Of a stretch of DNA of 64,000 bases, positions 18,284 through 27,427 are shown one piece after another. The position numbers and the translations under genes are program-made. Below the pieces are notes generated by a model. It was not told the DNA's origin. It ran no database searches and saw only the letters and a program-made list of their open reading frames with translations. Position 1 is the stretch's first letter; the number at the start of each line of letters is the position of its first letter. This stretch comes from Verrucomicrobia bacterium Tous-C9LFEB (GTDB lineage Bacteria > Verrucomicrobiota > Verrucomicrobiia > Methylacidiphilales > UBA1321), in contig NEUU01000007.1 of assembly GCA_002304345.1 (NCBI GenBank), positions 114,619 through 178,618 on the forward strand, in the 5' to 3' direction.

Positions 18284-19543
18284 TCACATCACCACCAAAA
18301 GTACCACCCCGATCAGCAGTGTCGCCCCGAGGCTCAACAGCATTTCCCGACGCAGCGCGTTCGATCCCGCCGCCAGCGCAAATCCCAATTTCAGCAGCGT
18401 ATTGCTGACTGCCGCCAGGATGATGGCCTTCGCCAAAATTTCCTCCGCCATCGTCGCCTTGCCGCCCATTTGCGCGAGCGAAAGCGTGATCGCGTCCATA
18501 TCCGTCAGGCCCGAAATAAAAGTCACCCAGTAAAGCCCCGCCCCGTCGCCGCCGTACGTCGTCACGGTCTTCACCAACAGCACCACCACCGCGTAAATCG
18601 CGGCGAATTTCAACGCCATGGAAAGACTCAGCGGATTCGAAATATCCGGCGTCTCGATTTTTCGCGCTCCGGACCGATCCCGAAACCACCACTGCCAGCC
18701 CGCATAGAATAATCCCGGCAACGCGAGAATCAGGAAGGGTCCGCACAATCGCAGGAAGAGCTGGAGATCGATCATCGCCACCACCACGGCCACACGCACC
18801 AGCATCACCGTACAGGCCAGCACAATCGCCAGGGCGAAGTTCGCGGACAGCTCCGGTTCCTCGCGACTCCTCCGGCTGAAAGCAATCGTCGCCGCCGTAC
18901 TGGAAGCCAGTCCGCCGGCGAGCCCCGTCACCGTGATTCCCGCCCGCGCGCCGAGCAATCGCATCAGTACGTACCCGGCGAAACCCAGACCCGAAATCAA
19001 CACCACCATCAACCACGTCGCGAAAGGATTGAATGCCTCCAACGGACCGTACCCCTTGTTCGGCACCATCGGCAGCACGATGCCGGTGATCGCCGCAAAG
19101 ACGAGCGCGCTGCGCAGATCCTTCGCCGTGAAATGCGTCGTCCAGCTATGAATTTCCCGCTTGCTCGCGATCAAAATAATCATCACCACGGCCAGCACCA
19201 CCGCCACCCGCATCTGCCCGAGATAGACCAACCCGCCGAGCACATAGGTGAGCAACGCCAAAGTGAAAGTCGTGAAGCCCGGAGTCTGTCCCGTGCGAAT
19301 GACCGCCAGTTGCGCCACGGTCAGGTACAAAGCCACCATACCAAACGCGACCGGAAAAAAGAGCGGGAAGAAATTCTGACTGAGATAGGCTGCGCTCGCC
19401 CCGAGAATGCCCCACAGCGTAAAGGTCCGCACACCTGCCAAGCCCGGATCTTTCGCCTGTTGATCCTCCCATTGCCGCACCAAGCCAATCAAGGCGCCCA
19501 ACGAAGCACTGATGATCAGAGATTGTAAGAGCACATCCATCAT
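18284..19543 (-). CDS. MgtC/DUF4010-type integral membrane protein
   Basis: The 419-residue protein has about twelve hydrophobic helices. The N-terminal third resembles MgtC/SapB (SASLGALIGLVRQWEDQ, then VRTFTLWGILGA), and the remainder the DUF4010 domain (ITVTGLAGGLASSTAATIAF, FISGLTDMDAITLSLAQM). MgtC-type proteins affect growth at low magnesium and membrane ATPase activity in other bacteria, but this two-domain group has no established biochemical role. It is transcribed toward rplM with 94 bases between them, in which rplM has its own promoter. Confidence 0.8.
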   Translation of the reverse strand: MMDVLLQSLIISASLGALIGLVRQWEDQQAKDPGLAGVRTFTLWGILGASAAYLSQNFFPLFFPVAFGMVALYLTVAQLAVIRTGQTPGFTTFTLALLTYVLGGLVYLGQMRVAVVLAVVMIILIASKREIHSWTTHFTAKDLRSALVFAAITGIVLPMVPNKGYGPLEAFNPFATWLMVVLISGLGFAGYVLMRLLGARAGITVTGLAGGLASSTAATIAFSRRSREEPELSANFALAIVLACTVMLVRVAVVVAMIDLQLFLRLCGPFLILALPGLFYAGWQWWFRDRSGARKIETPDISNPLSLSMALKFAAIYAVVVLLVKTVTTYGGDGAGLYWVTFISGLTDMDAITLSLAQMGGKATMAEEILAKAIILAAVSNTLLKLGFALAAGSNALRREMLLSLGATLLIGVVLLVVM

Positions 19544-20021
19544 CCTATTCGATCATCGGACGGAACCTTCCCTCAGGCAAGTGAGGAATGCAAATCACCG
19601 CTGTTTCGAAAAACGAAACACGAAATCAGACTAAAAGTGGAGCGGAGGAATCACCGCGCCGAGCGAATACAAACCCAGCTTGGACGAGGGAGGCAACAGC
19701 GAAGATTTCTTGGGATAAACTCCCTTCGCCCGCGGACGCAATGGATATTGAAGCGTCACCGAATCGGTGGCGGGATGAGCTTGATCTAGCAAGTTTGGAT
19801 TTTCTGTCGCAGGAGTCACGGAACCCTCATGGTTAACATTCGCTATTACATATCGTCCATGACATTAGGTGATTATACAAGTTCAAAATTCACCCCCATT
19901 TAGCATTCTCTTCCTACCGGAAAGTATGCGGTAAATTTTGCCTATTTCATCACAGTCCCTGTTCGTAGCATAAATTGACTTCCCTTCGCTCTTCTCAGCT
20001 TCCATAGTTTTCGCACACGCC
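19544..20021. other. Intergenic region of 478 bases
   Basis: Divergent spacer between the DUF4010 gene and the AAA+ ATPase. It contains two small hairpins (CCTCA/TGAGG at 19571-19586 and TGTTTCG/CGAAACA at 19602-19620) and one possible short gene at 19631-19819. The part from about 19840 to 20000 is A+T-richer than the surroundings and is the likely promoter area of the ATPase, but no clear promoter was identified. Confidence 0.5.
19631..19819 (-). CDS. Possible small protein of 62 residues
   Basis: A GTG start at 19819 is preceded by GAGG at a suitable distance and the frame shows codon use like the neighbours. The product is proline- and leucine-rich with a basic middle (SVTLQYPLRPRAKGVYPKK) and resembles nothing I recognise. 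A 7-bp hairpin at 19602-19620 lies ten bases after the stop. It could be a real small gene or a chance open frame. Confidence 0.3.
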   Translation of the reverse strand: MTPATENPNLLDQAHPATDSVTLQYPLRPRAKGVYPKKSSLLPPSSKLGLYSLGAVIPPLHF

Positions 20022-21338
20022 ATGGCCCAGGAACTCTTCGCCAACGCCTCGCTCTTCACGCCTCCGGAACCGGAGAATCTCGAGACCATCGACATCAATC
20101 CCACGATCATCGAGGGGCTGATTCTGCGTTTCATGCACATCAACACCACGATGGTGGCGCATGAAATCGCCGCCGAATTGTGCGTCCCCTACTACGGCGT
20201 AGTCGAGCCCATCCTCATCCAATTGCGCGACAGCCGCCTCATCGAAGTCACCCGTGGTGACATGGCCGCCATGTCCTACGTCTACACCATCAGCGACGCT
20301 GGCCGCGCCCGCGCGATGCAGTACTTCGAGCAGACCACCTACATCGGCCCCGCTCCCGTTTCGCTCGAGAGCTACAACCGCGTCGTCGCCGCGCAAAGCC
20401 TCAAGAATATCACCGTCAATAGCGACCGCCTGCGCGAAGCGTTCGACGGACTCGTCTTCGACGAAGGCATCCTCGAAAAAATCGGCCCGGCCGTGAACTC
20501 CGGCCGCTCCATTTTTCTCTACGGCCCTCCCGGCAACGGCAAGACCTCCATCTGCGAACGCATCGTCCAATCCTTCGGCGGTGCCATCTTCACTCCCTAT
20601 GCCATCGAGGTCAAAGGGCAGATCATCAAAGTTTTTGACGAATTCAATCACGTCCAGATTCCTCCCGAGGAGGACATGCGCCTGCAAGGCAAGTACGACC
20701 GCCGCTTCCGACTCATCCGCCGCCCCATCATCATCGTCGGTGGTGAGCTCACCATGGAAACGCTCGATCTCATTTGGAACAATGAAGCCCGGTTCTACGA
20801 AGCCCCCTTCCAGATGAAAGCCAATGGCGGCGCCTTCATGGTGGACGACTTTGGCCGTCAACGCGTCGAGCCCAAAACCCTGCTCAACCGCTGGATCGTC
20901 CCGCTCGAAAAACGGGTCGACTTCCTCACTCTCCACACCGGCACCAAGGTGGAAGTCCCCTTCGACGAACTCATCGTCTTCTCCACCAATCTCAACCCCA
21001 AAGACCTCGTCGACGACGCCTTCCTGCGTCGTATCCGCTACAAAATTCCCATCAACGATCCCTCTCACGAACACTTCCGCGCCATCTGGAAAATCGTCAG
21101 CGAAGCCAAGGGAGTCCCCTACGCCGATGAAGTTGTCGACTACTTCGTGGAAAAACACATGCGCAGCCATGGCCGCCCGTTGCGTGGTTGCCAACCGCGC
21201 GACATCTTGGAAAACATCATCGATGTCTGCCGCTACAAGGGTGTGGAACCAACCGTCACTGCCGAGATGCTCGACGATGCCGCGCAAGCCTACTTCGTCA
21301 AATTTGACGACATGAACTACAAGATGCTCGGCACGTAG
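20022..21338 (+). CDS. AAA+ ATPase with N-terminal winged-helix-like region
   Basis: The 438-residue protein has an N-terminal region of about 110 residues that looks like a winged helix (LCVPYYGVVEPILIQLRDSRLIEV, then YTISDAGRARAMQYF), followed by an AAA+ module: Walker A GPPGNGKTS near residue 170, a Walker B-like GGAFMVDDFG near 270, sensor-1 IVFSTNLNP near 327 and a helical lid. It has no partner von Willebrand gene, unlike typical MoxR proteins, and no other gene follows on the strand. A remodelling or regulatory ATPase is likely; its target is unknown. The start ATG at 20022 is the first in the frame. Confidence 0.75.
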   Translation: MAQELFANASLFTPPEPENLETIDINPTIIEGLILRFMHINTTMVAHEIAAELCVPYYGVVEPILIQLRDSRLIEVTRGDMAAMSYVYTISDAGRARAMQYFEQTTYIGPAPVSLESYNRVVAAQSLKNITVNSDRLREAFDGLVFDEGILEKIGPAVNSGRSIFLYGPPGNGKTSICERIVQSFGGAIFTPYAIEVKGQIIKVFDEFNHVQIPPEEDMRLQGKYDRRFRLIRRPIIIVGGELTMETLDLIWNNEARFYEAPFQMKANGGAFMVDDFGRQRVEPKTLLNRWIVPLEKRVDFLTLHTGTKVEVPFDELIVFSTNLNPKDLVDDAFLRRIRYKIPINDPSHEHFRAIWKIVSEAKGVPYADEVVDYFVEKHMRSHGRPLRGCQPRDILENIIDVCRYKGVEPTVTAEMLDDAAQAYFVKFDDMNYKMLGT

Positions 21339-21422
21339 AGAGCCCCTTCGATTCAACGGCTCTGATAGATAGGCGCTATCGTATTTTAAGAATGGCTGTA
21401 ACCATCGACTGCGAGGGTTTTC

Positions 21423-21546
21423 TGTAGGGCGCGATTGTATCGCGCCGTGGCGCTTCACCGAAGCGCCCTACAGCAAGGCACCTGCGGCTATAGTTTTATT
21501 TAAAACGCTCTAGCGTTGTAGCCGGGCTCGTTGAGCCCGGACGAAA
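21423..21546. repeat. REP/BIME-like cluster: three 23-nt GTAG-headed hairpins
   Basis: Two elements face outward as a 50-bp unit (plus strand 21424-21446, minus strand 21449-21471), each GTAG followed by an 8-bp stem and 3-nt loop. A third (21518-21540, plus) has the stem CCGGGCTC/GAGCCCGG and is preceded by the small palindrome AACGCT CT AGCGTT. The third element with its flanks (21511-21546, 36 bases) recurs exactly, inverted, at 42951-42986. Confidence 0.8.
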
Positions 21547-21570
21547 GCAACCTCGGTGCACGACACATCA

Positions 21571-22206
21571 CTAAAAGATCGTGCGCGGCACCTGAATCTG
21601 ATCACCGGCCTGCAAAGGAATATCCTTGCTGGGATCTCTCATCGCCTCGACGGCGTTAAAGATATAGACCTTGCTGCCGCGAGAGAGTTTCACTTCCCGC
21701 TTCTGCGCGTAGTCCGTGAATCCACCGCAGGCGCTGATCGCCTTTAGAATGGTCATGTCCGGCGTATACACCACCCGCTGCGGGGCACGCACCTCGCCCA
21801 GCACGTTGATGAAGCGCTGCGACTGGCTCACGGTCACATTCGGCGTCGCGTAGATTTTCTTGTCGCGATAGGCCGCCTCAATATCCGACTTGAGTTGCCC
21901 CAGTGTCTTGCCCGCCGCCTTGAAGCTACCCAGCAGCGGCATGGAAATCGTGCCCTCATCAATGACCGTTTCTTCGTAAACGCCGCCTTCATTGTCCGGC
22001 ACGCCGGTCAGACGAATCAGGAGCACATCGCCGCGGCGAATGATATCCGGATTGCTCGCATCGCCCGCCGTGCTCGATGTGGGGGGAGGCGTCATGGAAC
22101 CACCGGAACCGCTGCCCATGCAACCCGTGAACACGAAGCAGAGCATCCAGGCCAAGGCCAGGACGCGGAAGAAAGACGCGCGCAGGTTAAAAGTCTTCGC
22201 TGCCAT
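21571..22206 (-). CDS. Polysaccharide export lipoprotein (Wza/GumB-like)
   Basis: The 211-residue precursor has a lipoprotein signal with lipobox FTGC near residue 27, a Gly/Ser/Pro-rich linker, the Poly_export domain (IIRRGDVLLIRLTG...GTISMPLLGSF) and one SLBB domain (RFINVLGEVRAPQRVVYTP). Such proteins form the outer-membrane exit channel for exopolysaccharide; this one is short and lacks the extra SLBB and C-terminal helix of E. coli Wza, so it resembles the GumB/EpsY type that may need a separate barrel. The start at 22206 overlaps the upstream kinase gene by 20 bases, implying coupled translation. Confidence 0.88.
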   Translation of the reverse strand: MAAKTFNLRASFFRVLALAWMLCFVFTGCMGSGSGGSMTPPPTSSTAGDASNPDIIRRGDVLLIRLTGVPDNEGGVYEETVIDEGTISMPLLGSFKAAGKTLGQLKSDIEAAYRDKKIYATPNVTVSQSQRFINVLGEVRAPQRVVYTPDMTILKAISACGGFTDYAQKREVKLSRGSKVYIFNAVEAMRDPSKDIPLQAGDQIQVPRTIF

Positions 22207-24355
22207 GAGACTGCTCGTCGTTTTTGGCGAGAGTGGCGCGCTGGGGAGTCGCGGCGCCGGATCGAGGTTTCTTTTCGCCATTACGATTGTAGTAATAATT
22301 GCCATAGCTGCTGTAATAGTAGTACGCCTCGTCACTCTTGACGGCCACAGCGTTCAGGACGACTCCGAGGAGATTGCCCTTCACTTCCTCCACCGCCCGC
22401 TTGGCTCGCATCGAGATGTCGCGAGGATAGCGGCGGTGCTGGATGACCAGCAAGGTAAAATCAACCTCGTGCGCGAGCACCGCGCCATCGCTGATGCCGA
22501 GGACGGGAGGCGCATCGAGCAGGACGATGTCGTACCGTAATTTCAAATCATTGAGAATCTCGCGCAGCTTCAACCCGCTAAACGCTCCCATCTCCGAGGC
22601 CGGCATATCTCCCGCCGTAATCACGTGCATGTTCGGCACGCTGGTCGCGCGAATGTACTGGTGCGCTTCGCCCAGACCGCGCATCGCTTCCGAAATGCCC
22701 GCCTCGTTCTCGATACCCAGAATGGTGTGCACCGTGGGGCGACGCAAATCCGCATCCACCAGCAGGACCGACTGCCCCGATTGCGCGCAGACATAGGCCA
22801 GATTGAACAACGTGGTCGACTTCCCCTCGCCCGGACCGCCGCTGACCACCGTCAGCGTATTGCCCGCGCCGCTCTTGGGATTCAAATCGATCTTTGCTCG
22901 CAAAATTCGATACCCTTCCGCATGCGGAGAGTCCGCTCCTTCGCGAATCAGCGGTCCCACGCCATCCGGAATAACGGCCAGCACAGGCAGATCGAGCAAT
23001 TTCTCCACATCGTCCATCGTCTTCACGCTGGTATCGAGATACTCGATGAAGAACGCCAGCACGATGCCCAGAACCAAACCCGCGACACCGGAAGCGATCA
23101 AATTAATCGTCAGATTGGGGCGGAACGGCATATCGTTGGGCTCCGCCTTGGAAATGATCGTCGCGGGATCATTAGTGATCTGTTTATCGACCACAGACTG
23201 CTTTTTGCGAATCACGAATTGATCGTACAGCAGCTGCTGCCGGTCTTGCTCCTTCTTCGCCTCCCGGAACTTGGCCAGTTCCGTCGTCTTCTGCATCCGC
23301 ACCTGATCGGTGAGCACGCCCACTTCTTTTTCCAGTTGCGTAACACGAGCCTTGGTGACCTGCACGTCAATCTCCAACGCGCGGCGCTTGCCAGCCGCGT
23401 TCGCGTTGATCTGCTCATCGATCTTGGCCAACTCCGCTTCGCGCGATTTGATCCGCGGGTGATTCCCTTCCAGACCGCTCTTGCGCATCTGCTCCAAATC
23501 CGACTCTGCGGCGTACTTCTTCGCCCGCAAGCTCGTCAAATTCGCATCTTCGATGCCCATCGCCACGATCGCATCAAGAAATTCATTGGTCGACAACCGG
23601 TTCAACCGCTCATAGCGCACCTGCCGACCCAGGTATTCCGCCCGAACATCATCCAGGAGAGCCGACTTGCGCTTCCACTCCTCTTCGATCATCTGCGTTT
23701 CGTTCTCGCCACCGCCCACCATGTTCAGGTTCAGGCTTTTTCGCAGCTCCTCGACATAGTCTTTGGCGCGCTGCACCACCTCACCCTGCTTGGCAATTTC
23801 ATCATCCAGAGTCTTAAACCCACGGCTTTCGCGAGTCTGCAAATCGGCGCGACGCATCTCGATGTAGACGTCCATGATCGCGTTCGCAATGTCGGATGCT
23901 TCCTTGGGCAGGTCGCTCTTGACCCGAATCTCGAGAATATCGGAGTTGCGCTGAACATTGACATCCACCCGGTTGTTTAACAGGACGAAAGCCTTGTCCA
24001 TCGGCAGATTCGAACCGCCGAACAGCCGGGTCCCCCATTCCTTTTGCAAACCGAGTTTCTCAATGACGGGATTGAGAATTTTTTTACTCTGAATGGTGCT
24101 GATTTCACTCGTGAAGAAAACCAAGTCGAAGGGAGCGTCGGTGCGGCTGTTGCCCATGAACTCGACGTCCGACTTTTCCTTGTACACGCGCAATTGCGCC
24201 TTGGCATCATACATCTTCTGCATGACGTAGACGGTGACGACGTAACCCGTCATCAAGGTCAGCAGCAGAACCGTGACGATAATCGCGGCACGGTTGCGAA
24301 TGACTCGCCAGTAGTCAAGAAAGTGCAGGGATACTTCTGAAGCTGGAGCCGCCAT
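22187..24355 (-). CDS. Polysaccharide co-polymerase with tyrosine autokinase domain (Wzc-like)
   Basis: The 722-residue inner-membrane protein begins with a Wzz-type chain-length domain (first helix about residues 17-37), has a long periplasmic coiled coil, a second membrane helix near 430, and a C-terminal bacterial tyrosine kinase. The Walker motifs are SGGPGEGKSTTLFNLA, VLLVDADLRRPT and IVLLDAPPVLG. A tyrosine-rich tail with SDEAYYYYSSYGNYYYN is the expected autophosphorylation cluster. Together with the export lipoprotein it would control polymer length and secretion. Confidence 0.92.
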   Translation of the reverse strand: MAAPASEVSLHFLDYWRVIRNRAAIIVTVLLLTLMTGYVVTVYVMQKMYDAKAQLRVYKEKSDVEFMGNSRTDAPFDLVFFTSEISTIQSKKILNPVIEKLGLQKEWGTRLFGGSNLPMDKAFVLLNNRVDVNVQRNSDILEIRVKSDLPKEASDIANAIMDVYIEMRRADLQTRESRGFKTLDDEIAKQGEVVQRAKDYVEELRKSLNLNMVGGGENETQMIEEEWKRKSALLDDVRAEYLGRQVRYERLNRLSTNEFLDAIVAMGIEDANLTSLRAKKYAAESDLEQMRKSGLEGNHPRIKSREAELAKIDEQINANAAGKRRALEIDVQVTKARVTQLEKEVGVLTDQVRMQKTTELAKFREAKKEQDRQQLLYDQFVIRKKQSVVDKQITNDPATIISKAEPNDMPFRPNLTINLIASGVAGLVLGIVLAFFIEYLDTSVKTMDDVEKLLDLPVLAVIPDGVGPLIREGADSPHAEGYRILRAKIDLNPKSGAGNTLTVVSGGPGEGKSTTLFNLAYVCAQSGQSVLLVDADLRRPTVHTILGIENEAGISEAMRGLGEAHQYIRATSVPNMHVITAGDMPASEMGAFSGLKLREILNDLKLRYDIVLLDAPPVLGISDGAVLAHEVDFTLLVIQHRRYPRDISMRAKRAVEEVKGNLLGVVLNAVAVKSDEAYYYYSSYGNYYYNRNGEKKPRSGAATPQRATLAKNDEQSHGSEDF

Positions 24356-24405
24356 ATTGGTGTGTCTACTTCCTTAAGCTACCCCGTAGCCCTGAAAATT
24401 CAATG

Positions 24406-25602
24406 TCAATAGGTACCCCGGATACCGAGGCTGATTTGATTGCGGGTATATTCGCGATCCCGGTTGGTATCGTCCGCCACGTTGGTGAAAGTATACGAAG
24501 CGTCCAAATCTAGCCATTCGTTCAGCTTGTACGTCGCCCCCAGAGTCAAAGTCGCCACGTTTTCCTCGTAATCCCCCATCCCGGAATTGGGAATCTCCAT
24601 TTCCGTGGTGTACGACCCAAAGGTGTACAGACCCTGCAAACTGGTGGAAAACCGCGGCGTCCACTGATACTTGAACGTCGAGGTGATTGTATCCGTTTCC
24701 TGCGCGTAGGAGGTCGCGATATCCGTCTGGCTGAGGCTGTGCGAATAGTTCGCACTGAGGCTGCTGCGTGCTCCCAGAATCCAGTTCAACCCCAGCGATC
24801 CATAGGGCGAAGTCGAGCCCGAACCACCGTCGCCCGGATCAAAGTACTGGCCACCGACCCGGCCCGATACCGTCACCTGCGGGCTCACTGTCCAATCCGC
24901 ACCGACGTTGCCCGTGTAAACATTGAAGCTACGATCCGCATACTCGTAACTCACATCCTGAAAGATACCGCCCGTAACGATCGTCACCGTCGGATCGATC
25001 AGAAACCGCAAATCCTGATTCACCGTCTGCGACATATTGTTATTGGTCTGCTTGGTGATCTCGTCCTCGTAATCGTACAAATCGTTCGTGTAGGTCGTTA
25101 CCGTTCCGAACTTCGGCGTCCATTGGAACGAACCCTGCAGCGAAGCCGTGTTGTTGATATAATTACCATTACGCTGAAGCGCACTCGCGCTGTCCAAAAT
25201 TTCCGGATTCTGCGCGTAACGGAAACGTTCGCGCAAATCGAGATTGAATCGTTCCGAAACAGAATGATTAATACGGCCTACCAATTCGTGGCTCAAATCC
25301 CAACCATCCCCTTCACGGTCCCAATAGTAAAGAGAATCAAATGTGTACCGGCCGGAAAGGAGTGTCTGATCCAACGGATAATTAATCAGGAAGGAGGGCT
25401 GAATGCCCGTTGTCATACTCCCCTTCTGATTGTTCGACGAGGTGTAAATATTATCGTCGTACCCTTGACGGAGACCCACAGAAACCGAGTACGGCTTTTT
25501 CTGCTGAAGTACCTGTTGACTCGTCTCTTGCCCTTTTACCAGATTTAACGATAAAAAGCATAAAAAGAGTCCGAAAACAACATGGCGCCTTTTTCGCAAC
25601 AT
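24406..25602 (-). CDS. Outer-membrane beta-barrel protein of the exopolysaccharide locus
   Basis: The 398-residue protein has a signal peptide (MLRKRRHVVFGLFLCFLSLN) and alternating amphipathic strands rich in Tyr, Asn, Ser and Thr, ending in an aromatic-rich strand. It resembles the BBP2-type or TIGR03016-type barrels found in exopolysaccharide and PEP-CTERM loci. It could supply the outer-membrane pore that the short export lipoprotein lacks, as an alginate AlgE-like channel would. The start at 25602 gives a clean signal peptide; an ATG nine codons earlier is the alternative. Confidence 0.75.
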   Translation of the reverse strand: MLRKRRHVVFGLFLCFLSLNLVKGQETSQQVLQQKKPYSVSVGLRQGYDDNIYTSSNNQKGSMTTGIQPSFLINYPLDQTLLSGRYTFDSLYYWDREGDGWDLSHELVGRINHSVSERFNLDLRERFRYAQNPEILDSASALQRNGNYINNTASLQGSFQWTPKFGTVTTYTNDLYDYEDEITKQTNNNMSQTVNQDLRFLIDPTVTIVTGGIFQDVSYEYADRSFNVYTGNVGADWTVSPQVTVSGRVGGQYFDPGDGGSGSTSPYGSLGLNWILGARSSLSANYSHSLSQTDIATSYAQETDTITSTFKYQWTPRFSTSLQGLYTFGSYTTEMEIPNSGMGDYEENVATLTLGATYKLNEWLDLDASYTFTNVADDTNRDREYTRNQISLGIRGTY

Positions 25603-25690
25603 AAGCTCCAAATAGCAAATCTCCTTCATGTGGCAAGTACCAATTTTTTTAAATGTTATTGAGTAAATATCGCTAACCTATTTAGATCGT

Positions 25691-27427
25691 TTACCATCTG
25701 CGTCGATCCGAGAAGAATAAGTATTCATTATCCAGCGGCGGCATCGGTGTATAAGACGTTAATGGGAACCCCGACGGTAAGCCCTGGCGGCGCAGGATCG
25801 GAGCCCAATCCTGGGAGTTTCCCTTATCGATTTTGTAGAGTGAATTATCCCACGATTCCGGAGTAATCAACATTCCGCTCGCCCACTGAATGGTATCGTT
25901 GATTTGGTAAAACTCCTTCAATGTCGTCGGCATCCAGAGTGACACCCGTCCTCCGTACCACGCTGTCGCGGCGGGGATATCGGAGACCATTAATTCCTTT
26001 GGTCCCAGCAATTGGCTGATGTAGCGGATCATCGGCGGGAAGTAAGGCGGATAACGGTACTGGCCGGGTCCCGGCGGCAGGAGCGCAATTACCAGCGGCA
26101 CGGTGCAAACGACCAGAAAAAACGTCACCACAATGTAACGTACAATCTGCAAACCAATATCCAGCCGGTCGAGCAGCACATAGAAAAAGGCCGTACCGAC
26201 CGCAGCCAATCCCGGGAAAATCAAAATCAGATTATTCTCTTCGTCCACCGCTCCAGGCTCGGCCCGCAACAGTGACGCGCCTAGGACCACCGCCAGACCA
26301 CTGCCCAGCAGGAACCAACGCATGAGCTGTACGCGATGCCGCTTGAAGCGATGCATGAATGCCGCCAGTGCCAGCAGGATCACGGCGCTGGAGCCCATCA
26401 ACGAAAAGAAATTCCCCAAGGCGTGTCCAAAGCCCTCGTAGGTCTTGTGCAGCGCCCGCTTCACCGGCCAATTATTGTTTTGCAGGAAAGTGCGATCCCC
26501 GATGGCTTCCTTCACCGTGCCAAACTCCGCCACCTTCGCAATGCCCGTCCCAAAGGGATTGCCACATACCTGGTAGTTCCGCACAAACCAAGGCGTGATG
26601 CCCAGCAGCACGATCAGCAGCGCAACCAACGGCGGAAACACCATCCGGCGCAGAGCAATCAACAGCAGCGCCGCGTACGGAAAAATCAACCACGCCAGCG
26701 ACAATTTCGATAAAATGATTACCACCAGCAGCACCGCACTACCCGCCGCCCAGCCCCAGACCGCCGGTTGCCGGTCCTCCTCCTCCGCGATCAGAGATTC
26801 GTGCAAGACGAACCCGAGCATCGTCATCAACAGCAGAATCCAGCTCGTCGACAATCCCGACAGCGCGAACTGCCAGATCAAGTCGCAACCCACAAAGGCT
26901 AGCGTCGAGACGAACGCCACCCGGTCGTCAAACATCCGCCACGCCCAGAAATAAAGCACCACCGCCGTCAGAAAAATACAGAACTGATTGAAGAAAACGA
27001 TCAGCCGTTCCGGCGCGTAAATCTGCGCCTTGCCCAACTCCGTCGCCGTCGGCTCAAAGTCCACCTTGAAGGTCCGGAACACCACGCTCAACACCGCCGG
27101 ATACACCGGTGCGTTCGTGATATCGGGCAGGGCAAACACATCGATCTTCGGTTGCGGCGTGTGCGCCATCATCGCCGGAGTGCTATAGAAATCCGAATAC
27201 ACCTTCAGCGCCGACGGGCGGATCACCATCGTATTGAAACCATTTCCCGTGGCCAATTGCCGCGCCAGTTGCGCATGGTCCATCGCCGTCGGACGATCCA
27301 GTCCGCGGAACAGCATCACGAAATAAAGCAGCGCGAGAAAAACAAAACCCACCAAAATCGCCGCCAGTTGAACCCACCGTCGACCCTTGCCAACCTCCAG
27401 TGTGTAGAGTGCATCCTGAAATGACAT
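25691..27427 (-). CDS. GT-C-type membrane glycosyltransferase-like protein
   Basis: The 578-residue protein has about eleven membrane helices and a soluble C-terminal domain of about 130 residues. An acidic first periplasmic loop (RPTAMDHAQLARQLATGNG) is the place of the catalytic Asp in PMT/ArnT-like enzymes. A polymerase or ligase role in exopolysaccharide synthesis is possible, since the locus contains no Wzy or Wzx, but the sequence does not decide this. It starts immediately after the response regulator stop codon. Confidence 0.65.
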   Translation of the reverse strand: MSFQDALYTLEVGKGRRWVQLAAILVGFVFLALLYFVMLFRGLDRPTAMDHAQLARQLATGNGFNTMVIRPSALKVYSDFYSTPAMMAHTPQPKIDVFALPDITNAPVYPAVLSVVFRTFKVDFEPTATELGKAQIYAPERLIVFFNQFCIFLTAVVLYFWAWRMFDDRVAFVSTLAFVGCDLIWQFALSGLSTSWILLLMTMLGFVLHESLIAEEEDRQPAVWGWAAGSAVLLVVIILSKLSLAWLIFPYAALLLIALRRMVFPPLVALLIVLLGITPWFVRNYQVCGNPFGTGIAKVAEFGTVKEAIGDRTFLQNNNWPVKRALHKTYEGFGHALGNFFSLMGSSAVILLALAAFMHRFKRHRVQLMRWFLLGSGLAVVLGASLLRAEPGAVDEENNLILIFPGLAAVGTAFFYVLLDRLDIGLQIVRYIVVTFFLVVCTVPLVIALLPPGPGQYRYPPYFPPMIRYISQLLGPKELMVSDIPAATAWYGGRVSLWMPTTLKEFYQINDTIQWASGMLITPESWDNSLYKIDKGNSQDWAPILRRQGLPSGFPLTSYTPMPPLDNEYLFFSDRRRW

